In this document: in pieces, positions 59,701-64,000 of the stretch
How positions within the stretch are numbered: the stretch's first letter is position 1
How the letters are laid out: each line of letters opens with the position of its first letter
Assembly (NCBI RefSeq): GCF_050908995.1
Contig: NC_135123.1
Span: forward strand, 2,914,001-2,978,000
From: Andrena cerasifolii
Taxonomy: Eukaryota; Arthropoda; Insecta; Hymenoptera; Andrenidae
Length of the DNA: 64,000 nt
Direction of reading: 5' to 3'
Program-made: the position numbers and the translations under genes
Notes under the pieces: generated by a model
Database searches by the model: none
What the model was told of the DNA's origin: nothing
The model's input: only the letters and a program-made list of their open reading frames with translations

Positions 59701-62454
59701 ATACGTGCCTGTTATAAAATTGATTGGCTCCAGGGTACAACGAACTGTAGTCCGCCTTTTCCATGGAATCTGGATATTCTTGCTCCTTTTCTTCAGCATT
59801 CTCGTCAATGTACAATTCTCCGCTCGGTACACTCTCGTTCTCAGGACAATCTTGCACCTCGTTCTTGACTTCGGTCTCTGTCAGTATGATCAAAAACGTT
59901 TCACGTTCACATGTCTTTAGTTATTCAAGACTATAATAAACCCCCCTTTGACATTAACATAATTTATAAAAGTATACACGAAAATCACTTCGACACTGTT
60001 TCGACAGCAGGTACCTTTTAGAATCTCGACTAAGGGAGCTGACAGTGTGCTAGCCTCAAAAATTGATTTTTTTTGTATTTTTTTACGTTTCATATTCGTA
60101 GAATACGTCTCTAAAATATTAAATTAATATTCGAAAAAATTAAGAATGTTAGTTACTTTTGCTATACCGTGAATGGAGGCGGGCGCAGGTATAGACTTGA
60201 TATAACCACAAACAGGGTTCATAGAATAATTTGGCGGAACAAGCAATCGAATCGCTATTACTGTTTGAACTCAAAAGATGAACAAAGTTGAAAATTTACA
60301 TTATTTTTCAAAATCGAATTTCTCGAAAACAGAGGGTGATGGCGACAAACGGTTTGCGGATTCGTTTTCAGCGCACAAAAATCTATAAGAAATGGCTATT
60401 GAATGTCACAGATCAAAACATACGTTCCTCTTTCACTACAATCGCGTTACGTCCCAAAATAGAAACACATAGATACTCCGCTTCGCAACAATGCATAAAA
60501 CACTATTTGACGTGTTTATGTGCTTAAATAATATTTGATATTGATGCTCAACTGTGATATACGCAAATTTTATGAAAATATACAGAAGTCGCCAAACTTG
60601 GTTAAAAATTAAAAACTCTGACCCCGTTTGGGCCCGCTCAAATCTTGACCGATTTCAAAAAAAAAATTTGCCTCAATTTTTCTTTCCCAAACGCAACTTT
60701 TCCGCACTAGGCTATTACGATTTTGGAAAAATTTGATTTATTCGGCCCACCCTACTGCACGCACTGCTGGGATCGATTTCGGAAGCTCAACATTACCCAT
60801 AAAACAAGTCAACACAAGATAGTAGGGGAGACCGGGGCTAGTTGTTACACTTTTCAGTTTTTAATTTTTTTTTTTTTGTATTCTATTTTCAATACTATCA
60901 ATGACTCTGACTTAAAGTACGTTTTTTCCTCTACCGTTGACCGCTATCGCATGTAATTAAACGAAAACCATGACTTTGAAACAAGCCATTTTGAAAGTCG
61001 AGACATGTTGTAACAACGTGCCCCGAGTAGGGGCTAGTTGTTACACAATACGGAGCAAGTTGTTACAGAATTAAATTTTACGAAACGAGGCTTATTATGA
61101 GTAATATAATTATATTCTAGAAGATTAATTAATATATTAAAATTTATGGATGTTTTTCAATTTTTTTTTGTATAGTCTCTTAAGACAGCGTACTAAAGGT
61201 AGGTAATAAATTTTTTCATGAAAACTGTAATTTAGTTCTGAAAAAAATTCTTAAAAATGGCTTACTTTTTTAGCCGTCACAGCGGTATTCCCCCTTAAAT
61301 ACAGTATCAAATAAACGGGTTTCAAAAGCTTTTCACAACAATTATGGTTAAAAAACTAATAAAAGACAAATTAAGTAAACGTAAAATATTTTAAATTATC
61401 CATCATTAAGAAGGAATAATTTTTCCTCATTTTTCGGCGCAAATTGCATTCCGATATCTTTTAATGTTCAAAAGTTATACGAAAAAGGCCCTAAGTTCTT
61501 CAACCCGGGCCGAGAAATTTCAAATAGCTCTTTGTGACGTTAATTTGAAAGAGACCATCCTAAAATTTTCGAAGCTCGAGCATCACTGCTGTTCAGCGGT
61601 CGCTGGCAACCCTCCGAACGCCGGGCCGGTGAATGGTTGCAATAGAATGCGTCAGTGAGGCGGTGTTGCCATTTTCCTCTGTTCGCGCGCGCGTAGGTTG
61701 CAGTTTTAACGGATGGCCCTATATAATACCAGCGGCGTTGAATACGCTCTCCAATGTATTTCTCCGAGACATCGTTTTTCATTTTTTATTATTATTTGAA
61801 CTAATCGGCATTCTATTATAACTGTATAACAAGAGCATATAATATATAAGGTTATTTGTTTATATGAACCTTTCATCTTGTTTTCAGATTCTGAATTCAT
61901 TTCTACAATACTTCCAATATATTAGTATATAGCTTATACGGACTTCGCACCGACCCCGGAGATACAGTGAACGCCTAAGTAGGGCTTCTACACTTTGTGT
62001 GCTCTCCTGCTGCAACTCTATCCTGCATTTTTTCTAGGAGACAGACAGCAGCTAGCCGTACTTGTCATTTAATTTAATCGACCTATGAAGGGACCCCGAA
62101 AAATACAGATGGAAACTTTTCAAAGCGTCGAATTTAAAGTGTTTTATTGGAGCTTCAGTTGCAGTTAGCAGTTCCAGTGGAACGCCGTTGATACCTTTTA
62201 AAAGCAAGATTTGCAATTTTTGGTAAGGGATTCCCCGGCAGGTTAGGAGGATCACGTATTATGGATGAATCAAAATAATACGTTTCGATTATAAAATTGT
62301 GCCAATACACGACAAACACGAACTTCATTTACCATTGCTTGTGGCACGCGGGTGCTGCGCCGAGGCCTCTGTTGATGAAGACACGTTGCTAGCATTATCT
62401 AAAACCCCTGCTGGTTTTGTCGGGTCATTGTCTTCGGTTAACATATCACACTTC
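26528..62454 (-). CDS. eya: eyes absent (Eya) transcription cofactor / HAD-type protein tyrosine phosphatase, 5' partial
   Basis: Eight coding exons join in phase on the minus strand: 62454-62333, 59877-59709, 56318-56135, 56062-55927, 49911-49828, 42417-42152, 28926-28470 and 26709-26528 (532 codons, then TAA). The N-terminal half is Tyr/Ser/Asn-rich. The C-terminal ~270 residues are the Eya domain, with the FIWDLDET nucleophile motif, VHIDDVSSDDNGQDLS, GVRGGVDWMRKLAFRYRK, LVTTTQL and FPFWRI. In animals Eya acts with Six and Dachshund proteins in the retinal determination network and also as a phosphatase. The first recognised exon begins with the third base of a codon, so at least one exon lies upstream. 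All introns are GT-AG except, apparently, the one after 59,709. They range from 72 bp to 13.2 kb and are full of transposons. An AATAAA follows the stop within 10 bases (26,518-26,523). Confidence 0.95.
27130..27394. mobile_element. Truncated copy of the 4.5 kb palindromic MITE
   Basis: It starts CCCTGATAACC and follows the left half of the element at 4,491-4,857 almost to its centre plus CAGATGGCGCTGTTG, then stops abruptly. The right arm is missing. It lies in the last eya intron. Confidence 0.75.
27885..28040. repeat. Dispersed repeat (CCGAATGGCCCCAG family), copy 1
   Basis: The segment with TCCGAATGGCCCCAGCCGCC and TAAAATTGTAGCTT recurs at 29,160-29,255 and, less fully, at 62,580-62,660. 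All copies lie in eya introns or its 5' region. Class unknown. Confidence 0.5.
28470..28926 (-). CDS. eya: eya exon, central Eya domain
   Basis: Acceptor TTCCGTAG at 28,927; donor GTAAGT after 28,470. It encodes DCDQVHIDDVSSDDNGQDLS through LVTTTQLVPALSKVLLFG to FPIENIYSASKIG (152 codons plus one base). Strong family match, no break. Confidence 0.97.
29160..29255. repeat. Dispersed repeat (CCGAATGGCCCCAG family), copy 2
   Basis: TTCCGAATGGCCCCAGTGGC with the following GATCGATACGAGGTTTATGG matches the copies at 27.9 and 62.6 kb. Confidence 0.5.
29425..30200. repeat. TIR element of the ATTAGTATTGGTT family
   Basis: Inverted ends: GGTATTAGTATTGGTTAGGG (29,540) and CCCCAACCAATACTAATACC (ending about 30,193), similarity extending outwards (GCAGCCGACGG / CCATCGGCTG) and inwards through CCAGATGGGGCGGGG. 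An inner inverted pair (GTTTAAAGGGAAA, GACCGCCAAAAAG) lies around 29,450-29,715. Frames across it have no recognisable product. Confidence 0.55.
30439..31584. mobile_element. PIF/Harbinger-like MITE with TAA TSD, carrying a nested MITE
   Basis: Inverted ends GGCCCGGTGCAGACGAGC / GCTTGTCTGCACCGGACC with ~125-bp arms, flanked by TAA (30,436-30,438 and 31,585-31,587). A second element sits inside at about 30,562-31,152 (GGTCGTGTTCAGATATATTG ... CGGAACACGACC; flanks TAA and TTA). Non-coding. The superfamily is inferred from the 3-bp TWA target. Confidence 0.7.
32403..32800 (+). repeat. Composite tRNA-like / 5S rRNA-derived SINE with an inserted truncated SINE
   Basis: Order: tRNA-like segment with B-box (GGTTCAATTCCC, about 32,443-32,454); a 97-bp insert (32,460-32,556) flanked by the 12-bp direct repeat AATTCCCAAACG; 5S-like head 32,573-32,687; tail with TTGGGGCAATATAAGC and CTTGAAACGCC. 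The insert has a matching tail (TTGGGCAATATAGGACT, CTGAAACGCC), so it is a 5'-truncated copy of a related SINE. The 5S head keeps the internal promoter pattern (CCGGTTCCCGTAAGATCACC, GAAGTTAAAC, GATGGGTGACC). Confidence 0.7.
32573..32687 (+). pseudogene. 5S rRNA-derived sequence (SINE head)
   Basis: It aligns by eye with animal 5S rRNA from the GACC near the 5' end through GATCACCGAAGTTAAAC to GATGGGTGACC and the CCGGTGC region, with many substitutions and a short deletion. It is not a functional rRNA gene, because the 5'/3' terminal stem is not kept. Confidence 0.65.
32930..33206. mobile_element. Foldback with nested 160-bp MITE
   Basis: The outer pair GGTGGTCGCAAGCGCTTA (about 32,957) and TAAGCGCTTGCGACCATC (about 33,184) encloses an inner element at 33,026-33,186 with TAAGGCCCGTTCCACACC / GTGTGGATCTGGCCTAA ends and a strong central hairpin (ATCAAAATCATATCC / GGATGTGATTTTGAT). 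Confidence 0.55.
33450..33620 (-). pseudogene. hAT transposase relic (C-terminal dimerisation domain)
   Basis: The minus strand reads VEWWKNAGTTSFPRLWTMAV followed by IPATSVPSERLFSKAE, the diagnostic motif of the hAT C-terminal dimerisation domain (WW...FP.L...A...L.IPATSVPSER.FS). Nothing N-terminal of it remains in frame. CGATATATCGATAATATCG-type repeats lie around it. Confidence 0.8.
33633..34582. other. eya intron DNA, no gene recognised
   Basis: It begins with one transposon-like terminus (TACAGGGTGTCCCAAAAATG) and contains a 14-base G-run near 33,751. No exon or complete element was seen. Confidence 0.4.
34984..35762. repeat. Foldback element with internal tandem repeats
   Basis: The arm from TAGAGCTGTACGAGTACTTG (about 34,993) is inverted as CAAGTACTCGTACAGCTCTA (ending about 35,760), continuing through GATTGGTTCGGATTTCAAGC. 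Inside are a 57-bp array (35,379-35,606) and a ~27-bp repeat with GGGTACCCGGCTCGGC at about 35,620-35,690. Confidence 0.7.
35379..35606. repeat. 57-bp tandem repeat, four copies
   Basis: Units start at 35,379, 35,436, 35,493 and 35,550 with CCGCCCGGTTT; the first three are nearly identical and the fourth diverges at its end. Since 57 is a multiple of 3, several frames on both strands stay open. The resulting 100-230 codon frames are artefacts of the repeat. Confidence 0.85.
35855..36145. mobile_element. Foldback MITE of the ATTAGTATTGGTT family with tRNA-like loop
   Basis: Long arms: TTATTCCGACGCAACG ... TATTAGTATTGGTTG and the inverse ending CGTTGCGTCGGAATAA. The loop (about 35,995-36,035) reads GGCACCCGCAAGTTTCTGG then GGTTCAAATCTC, close to the tRNA-like part of the SINE at 32.4 kb (ACCCGCAAGTAGTTGCTGG, GGTTCAATTCCC). 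Confidence 0.65.
36213..36563 (-). pseudogene. PIF/Harbinger transposase relic, N-terminal part
   Basis: The frame reads SDSDEELVLLALLL, then KRDRIWVHPILKKRKVEGEY and YDDKFYQYFRMQ, the pattern at the start of HARBI1-like transposases (W.HP...R...GEY..L..EL..D..KF..YFRM). The DDE nuclease part is missing here. A possible next part is present as inverted fragments at 37.86 and 38.7 kb in a neighbouring element. Confidence 0.75.
36641..36822. mobile_element. Short MITE directly after the Harbinger element
   Basis: Inverted ends GTCGGGTCAGCGTTGATTT / AAATTAACGCTGACCCGAC bound 182 bp rich in CCCGA motifs. Class unknown. Confidence 0.55.
37855..38006 (+). pseudogene. PIF/Harbinger transposase fragment, direct copy
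   Basis: Plus-strand translation gives LTITFRFLAV-stop-DSYSSLQYLFKISKQVI-stop, a broken version of the RFLATGDSYRSLQYLFR segment of HARBI1-like transposases. It has at least two stops. Confidence 0.7.
38045..38555. mobile_element. MITE, TA target site, between inverted transposase fragments
   Basis: Ends CAGGGTCATTCGTTAAAACT / AGTTTTAACGGATGACCCTT with long arms (GCAACACCGCCTCACGGACG and inverse); TA on both sides (38,043-38,044, 38,556-38,557). Half of a further copy lies at 61,540-61,728. Confidence 0.7.
38655..38830 (-). pseudogene. PIF/Harbinger transposase fragment, inverted copy
   Basis: The minus strand reads ITFRFLATGDSYSGLQYLFK then ISKQVISNIILEVCQAIIES, open over this stretch. It is the inverse of 37,855-38,006, so an original fragment was duplicated in inverted orientation around the MITE. 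Confidence 0.75.
39310..39551. mobile_element. hAT-type MITE with perfect 8-bp TSD
   Basis: Ends CAGGAGTGTCGAACT / AGTTCGACACCCCTG; flanked by CCCTAGAG (39,302-39,309 and 39,552-39,559). It carries GCGGCTCGCGAGCCGC near the right end, like the 21.0 kb family, and sits inside a small palindrome (GTGATCCTCTAGGGAG ... CCCTAGAGGATCAC). Confidence 0.88.
40183..40895. mobile_element. hAT-type palindromic MITE with perfect 8-bp TSD
   Basis: Ends CAGGGCTTGAAAC and GTTTTCAAGCCCTG are inverted; flanked by CCTACAAC (40,175-40,182 and 40,896-40,903). About 250-bp arms rich in CGGTTCCGAAA-type motifs. It interrupts the right arm of the 37-41 kb element. Confidence 0.88.
41170..41856. mobile_element. hAT-type palindromic MITE with 8-bp TSD
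   Basis: Ends TAGAGGTGTGCGGGTACCCG and its diverged inverse ending TACCCGCACATTTCTA. The flanks GTATGTAC (41,162-41,169) and ATATGTAC (41,857-41,864) match at 7 of 8. Arms of ~330 bp give mirror-image open frames on both strands, none a gene. Confidence 0.75.
42152..42417 (-). CDS. eya: eya exon, start of Eya domain
   Basis: Acceptor ATTCCAG before 42,417; donor GTAAAC after 42,152. It encodes a basic linker (KPCRRGRRRQSGSGNS) and then RIFIWDLDETIVVFHSLLTG to MEEMIFNLADTHFFFNDVE. DLDET holds the catalytic Asp pair of the HAD phosphatase fold. Upstream phase (GA) fits the G left by the exon at 49,828; downstream phase 0 fits 28,926. Confidence 0.97.
42418..43046. other. eya intron DNA, nothing recognised
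   Basis: AT-rich; no second element end was found next to the LTR copy. Confidence 0.4.
43047..44266 (-). mobile_element. LTR copy 2, inverted relative to the solo LTR at 6.8 kb
   Basis: Read on the minus strand it runs from TGTTACGAGCCGGGGC to TACGTAACA, matching the LTR at 6,769-7,938 along its length. No TSD is seen (GTTA before, GTGG after). Its upstream end abuts the TIR element starting at about 44,265. It holds nine hairpin units at 43,731-44,177. Confidence 0.7.
43731..44177 (-). repeat. Second array of covarying hairpin units (nine units)
   Basis: Minus-strand order of outer stems: GCGG/CCGC, GAGG/CCTC, GCGG/CCGC, GTGA/TCAC, ACAG/CTGT, ACAG/CTGT, a unit with ACAG against CCGT (chimeric), GTGG/CCAC, GCGA/TCGC. 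The inner stems pair apart from a TTCGAC/GTCGAG wobble end and one mismatch in the chimeric unit. ACGAA is kept throughout, and GAG in eight of nine units (AAG in the GTGG unit). Confidence 0.8.
44265..44798. mobile_element. Non-coding TIR element (~534 bp)
   Basis: TIRs of about 75 bp: CAGTGGGTAAAAATCCCACA / TGTGGGGTTTTTACCCACTG, continuing through GCGTCCGCGGGGA / TCCCCGCGGGCGCC and GGAGTCGGGGTGCC. No TSD can be read because its left end overlaps the LTR end by two bases. Confidence 0.65.
44799..45689. other. eya intron DNA, nothing recognised
   Basis: AT-rich, no exon or element ends seen. Confidence 0.4.
45781..46033 (+). mobile_element. Solo LTR (253 bp) with 4-bp TSD
   Basis: It starts TGTGGCGAGCGAAACGC and ends GCATCCCTACA (TG...CA), flanked by CTCC at 45,777-45,780 and 46,034-46,037. 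The minisatellite unit reads through when the LTR and one CTCC are removed. An AATAAA lies near 45,967. It is unrelated in sequence to the 1.17 kb LTR. Confidence 0.8.
46124..46729. mobile_element. MITE with 3-bp TSD in the minisatellite
   Basis: Ends AGCCGGCTTTAGACGG / CCCGTGTAAAGCCGGCT; flanked by ATT (46,121-46,123, 46,730-46,732). Removing it restores a minisatellite unit. Near the left end there is a strong hairpin (TTTTGGAGCCTACGCTCC / GGCGTGGGCTCCAAAA). The ends resemble those of the 58.1-59.4 kb element. Confidence 0.7.
47119..48186. mobile_element. Foldback transposon B with tRNA-like arms and TTA TSD
   Basis: Ends CAAGGAGACCGCACAGG / CCTGTGCGGTCTCCTTG; arms of more than 400 bp; TTA at 47,116-47,118 and 48,187-48,189. 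Each arm has a tRNA-like segment reading inwards (47,303-47,376 plus; about 48,012-47,937 minus). Ends, TSD length and the shared TTCGTTTTCGAGA-type block relate it to element A at 15.55 kb. Confidence 0.8.
47303..47385 (+). repeat. tRNA-like segment with B-box and T-run, left arm of foldback B
   Basis: TAGCTGCGATATTAAGATG (degenerate A-box side), GGCTACGGTGCTGGAGGTC, then a canonical B-box GGTTCGATTCC, followed by nine T at 47,377-47,385 as at a Pol III terminator. It is mirrored in the right arm. The acceptor stem is not kept. Confidence 0.6.
48736..49827. other. eya intron DNA, no gene recognised
   Basis: It contains single-copy-looking AT-rich DNA with phrases such as AGGAGATATTCGCGAAAAAC that recur elsewhere in repeats. 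No exon or complete TIR pair seen. Confidence 0.4.
49828..49911 (-). CDS. eya: eya small exon between N-terminal region and Eya domain
   Basis: Acceptor TGTAAAAAG before 49,911; donor GTAATA after 49,828. The 84 bases encode STKSALTLDATTQDASDLTA then RETANIE, with split codons at both ends that fit the exons at 55,927 and 42,417. Confidence 0.9.
50790..51830. repeat. TIR element with ~40-bp ends
   Basis: AACTATAGTCAAATTAACGA (about 50,812) and the inverse TCGTTAATTCGACTATATTC (about 51,805), with AAGAAGGCACCT / AGGTGCCTTCTT. An inner segment (TCAGAGATTTTGTTCAAAC near 51,138) recurs at about 53,268. No product recognised. Confidence 0.45.
51831..53779. other. eya intron DNA, no gene recognised
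   Basis: It includes a GC-rich hairpin near 52,918-52,970 (GCGGCCAGTCGC / GCGACTGGCAGCCGC) and the repeat fragment at 53,240-53,300. No exon seen. Confidence 0.4.
54190..54660 (-). pseudogene. Unclassified transposon protein relic
   Basis: Minus-strand translation gives VREFFIPKINFAATDYSEHI, then after a short stretch DWDIRNFPCHTQSVERCVKL, then VTEAAGTVVGYKNRGGFIRT and a stop. FPCHTQ.VER.VKLVTEA..V is a motif I recall from C-termini of repeat-encoded proteins in insects, but I cannot name the superfamily with certainty. Upstream coding is not recognisable. Confidence 0.55.
54900..55043. mobile_element. Palindromic MITE nested in the 53.8-55.6 kb element
   Basis: GTTGCCAGGAAAATCCTACA / GTAGGACTTTCCTGGCAAC ends, GTAGTGGAGGGGGAACAC arms, and the TTTGGCGTCGATTGGTTTGA-CGTCA core shared with 22.8 and 25.2/26.1 kb. 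Confidence 0.7.
55927..56062 (-). CDS. eya: eya N-terminal exon (Tyr-rich)
   Basis: Acceptor TTTTTTTTGCAG before 56,062; donor GTAATG after 55,927. It encodes KLDYSAYSSSLYGNDRVPLQ, YSGYYPMHGYHAAP and NIGNLNFA, the Tyr-rich transactivation type of Eya. The 72-bp intron to the previous exon is the shortest of the gene. Confidence 0.92.
56135..56318 (-). CDS. eya: eya N-terminal exon (Ser/Thr/Tyr-rich)
   Basis: Acceptor TGTTAATAG before 56,318; donor GTATTC after 56,135. It encodes LYNSPTYGSVTAG, TSYLTSYTAPSSMSQYSSYA and FPNVAQNISSSSQ. It starts with the third base of a codon, so the previous exon must end with two bases. Confidence 0.92.
56319..58088. other. eya intron DNA, no gene recognised
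   Basis: AT-rich. No exon with splice support and no complete element seen. Confidence 0.4.
58092..59362. mobile_element. PIF/Harbinger-like non-autonomous element with TAA TSD
   Basis: Ends AGCCGGGTCCAGACCTGAAT / ATTCAGGTCTGGACCCGGCT with arms of about 55 bp (CTGAGCAGGCTGAGCGCGCA); flanked by TAA (58,089-58,091 and 59,363-59,365). About 1.27 kb, with no recognisable transposase. Confidence 0.75.
59709..59877 (-). CDS. eya: eya N-terminal exon, probable GC donor
   Basis: Acceptor ACTGACAG before 59,877; 169 bases encode TEVKNEVQDCPENES, GELYIDENAEEKEQEYPDSM and DYSSLYPGANQFYN. NG-E-TEVKNE resembles the NGTEVKTE start of vertebrate Eya proteins. The next exon needs two bases from this one. 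The only fitting donor is AG followed by GCACGT at 59,708-59,703; the nearest GT (four bases further) gives the wrong phase. Confidence 0.8.
60545..60765. repeat. Isolated end of the 53.8-55.6 kb transposon family
   Basis: It matches the 55,310-55,565 arm in the same orientation (AAGTCGCCAAACTTGG, CGCAACTTTTCCGCACTA, TCGGCCCACCCTACTG). Confidence 0.6.
60820..61080. repeat. Repeat with GGGGCTAGTTGTTACA motif
   Basis: GGGGAGACCGGGGCTAGTTG near 60,825 is repeated as AGTAGGGGCTAGTTGTTACA at 61,026 and a variant (GAGCAAGTTGTTACA) at 61,052. Likely one end of an unclassified DNA element. Confidence 0.4.
61540..61728. mobile_element. Partial copy of the 38.05 kb MITE
   Basis: ATGCGTCAGTGAGGCGGTGT and TTGCAGTTTTAACGGATGGC match the right arm at 38,460-38,555, preceded by the GACCGCTGG-type inner segment. 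The left arm is absent. Confidence 0.65.
61729..62332. other. eya intron DNA, nothing recognised
   Basis: No exon or element ends were seen between the partial MITE and the first recognised eya exon. Confidence 0.35.
62333..62454 (-). CDS. eya: eya most upstream recognised exon
   Basis: Acceptor TTGTTTCAG before 62,454; donor GTAAAT after 62,333. It encodes KCDMLTEDNDPTKPAG, then NASNVSSSTEASAQHPRATS and N, ending in G, which fits the AG of the next exon. An ATG lies 10 bases into the exon, but the strong acceptor and open upstream frame suggest an earlier start exon. Confidence 0.8.
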
Positions 62455-62579
62455 CTGAAACAAGAGAGAATGGACTATTAAAGGGGTAATTCAGTGTACC
62501 GCTTCTAATAAATCGTTCTTTTCTGTACATTTTCTCATAGCTCGGGGCCTGAAAAATATATTTTAAAAGATTTGGCTGT

Positions 62580-62660
62580 ACTTGCGAATGGCCCCAGTGG
62601 TCGACCGACACAAGGATTGAGGGGAGGGGAATTTATTAGTTTTCGAGATATGAATAAAAA
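62580..62660. repeat. Dispersed repeat (CCGAATGGCCCCAG family), copy 3
   Basis: GCGAATGGCCCCAGTGGTCG then GACCGACACAAGGATTGAGG; matches 27.9 and 29.2 kb. Confidence 0.5.
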
Positions 62661-64000
62661 ACTTTTAGTATTTCTGTTGACTTATTTGGATACAACGCGA
62701 TTTGAACTTTAACTGTAAAAAATTACAAATAAATCTTGCAAACAACGAAAATTAAGGAATGCATTAGCAACGCTCTGCATTTTTATTTTACTTTTATTGT
62801 TTCGTAGAATTGTCGTTATATGTAACGGTTATGTAAATCTTCGGGAATTAAATAAGTTATAAACGCAACATAATAAAACAGTAAAACTGTATACTTGACT
62901 TTGATATGTTACTAGGAAATACAATCCCGGTCTGGGTTAGGTTATTATTTACTATCCCGGGATTGCGGGATTTTCTAAAGTCTATCTCGGAATTTCGGGA
63001 CTATTCCCGGGATTGGGTAATAGAAAATTTCAGTAATTAAAATGATTTATTATGTGCTAAAATTCTAAATCTTTATTTAAAGTAAACAAACTTACTTTCT
63101 ATTATTAGTCTGAAACATAAGCTTAAATCATTTTTACAAATAAAATCAGTTGAACAATGAAGAATAATAAAGTCTCAATAAGTACGTAATATCAGTAAAC
63201 CATTATGAAGATTTTTGGAAATGCGAACGTAGAAACAGCAAAGCACCTAAAGTGCATATCTACAATGTTTCGACTATTACGTGTTCAGACAAGTTGCGAT
63301 TTGCAACTTGCAGATATTTTTCTATATATTTCAAAAACTAAGGGTCTAGGAAAAAATCTGACTACTCCACCTGATGCAGCGGACATTTTTCCTCGGGAAA
63401 CAATCAGCAGAAGTGGTTGAACACCTTTCGTTTACAATACATAAACGAAAGAGTCTGGCAAAACGTGCTCTGCGGACAGTGCAGTGCTAATCAGCGCCTC
63501 TAGCGGCTTTTGCCAAAATCTTTCGTTTCTGTATCGCGAACTGAACGAACTGATTCCCTATTTCTCCGAATTATTCAATTGCAAATCGAATTGCCGCCAC
63601 AATTACAGAAAGTCATTGTTACTAACACCAAGGTCTAGACAGTGTTAAAAGTAGAGTACACGTAAAAAATTCAGGAAGATCATTGGTACTCGAAAATAAA
63701 ACACCATTCGAAAGAAATTCAGGTAACGTGTCGAGCTCTTTGGAGAGTCTATTATACATAGAAGCAACATTACAAGCTAGATTGACGAAAGTCTGATAGA
63801 TTTGTAAGACTCAGGAGCGGACTTAACGGCGGGCGCAGCGGGCGCGGGGCCCGGGGCCCCGACTTCTGAGGGGCCCCACAAAGAACAACTTTCCACTTTT
63901 TTTTAATGACACCAAAGGGTCTAGCAGGGTTAGCATGGGCAAACAGCTCTCATGCCGATTCTTGGAGTTGTTATTTTTTAAACAATGCTCCTTGCCTGAA
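62661..64000. other. Upstream eya flank or intron with short repeats
   Basis: Contains CCCGGGATTGCGGGATTTTC-type repeats at 62,925-63,015, a palindrome at about 63,430-63,545 (AACGAAAGAGTCTGGCAAAA / TTTTGCCAAAATCTTTCGTT), and near 63,812 the start of a GC-rich repeat (CAGGAGCGGACTTAACGG) running towards the window end. No upstream eya exon could be recognised. Confidence 0.4.

Noticed and set aside
59483..59920. 145-codon plus-strand open frame
   Set aside because: It overlaps the eya exon 59,877-59,709 in antisense; the minus strand shows Eya-like TEVKNE and splice-compatible ends.
63205..63420. 71-codon plus frame near the window end
   Set aside because: No recognised motif and no splice context; it could not be linked to eya or to a transposon protein.

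Overview
The window is nuclear DNA from an insect, most likely a hymenopteran and perhaps an ant. Genes are split by AT-rich introns with GT-AG (once apparently GC-AG) borders. Two conserved animal genes can be read exon by exon: a 26/29 kDa-type cysteine proteinase on the + strand and eyes absent (eya) on the - strand. The order assignment rests on general repeat style and is the weaker part of this statement.

Layout. Bases 3-702 hold the last two exons of a Gly/Ser/Ala/Asn-rich protein (+). From 0.7 to 14.4 kb there are only repeats, including a 1.17 kb solo LTR, plus one weak candidate exon for an FXXXR-amide neuropeptide near 11.64-11.85 kb. The proteinase gene runs from 14,444 to 20,649 in 11 coding exons (550 aa, complete) and has C, H and N of the papain triad. 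After a 5.9 kb convergent intergenic region, eya runs from 62,454 down to 26,528 in 8 recognised coding exons (532 codons; the first coding exon is probably outside the window or was not recognised). Its introns reach 13 kb and make up more than half of the window.

Repeats. Most non-coding DNA is non-autonomous DNA transposons. Many can be proved from target-site duplications (TSDs): hAT-type (8 bp), TA-type, and PIF/Harbinger-like (3 bp). There are also two solo LTRs with 4-bp TSDs, a tRNA/5S-rRNA composite SINE, a 57-bp and a 33-bp tandem repeat, and relics of hAT, PIF/Harbinger and two unclassified transposon proteins. Insertions are nested up to three deep.

Most notable observations: (1) an array of eight tandem ~33-nt units in the solo LTR at 6,858-7,254, each folding into the same two-stem hairpin with invariant internal loop (ACGAA/GAG) and repeated compensatory changes in both stems; a second inverted copy at 43.7-44.2 kb has nine units. 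This is the best candidate for an undescribed structured element. (2) Two foldback transposons (15.55-17.46 and 47.12-48.19 kb) that share ends and 3-bp TSDs and carry tRNA-like segments in both arms. (3) A probable GC-AG intron in eya.
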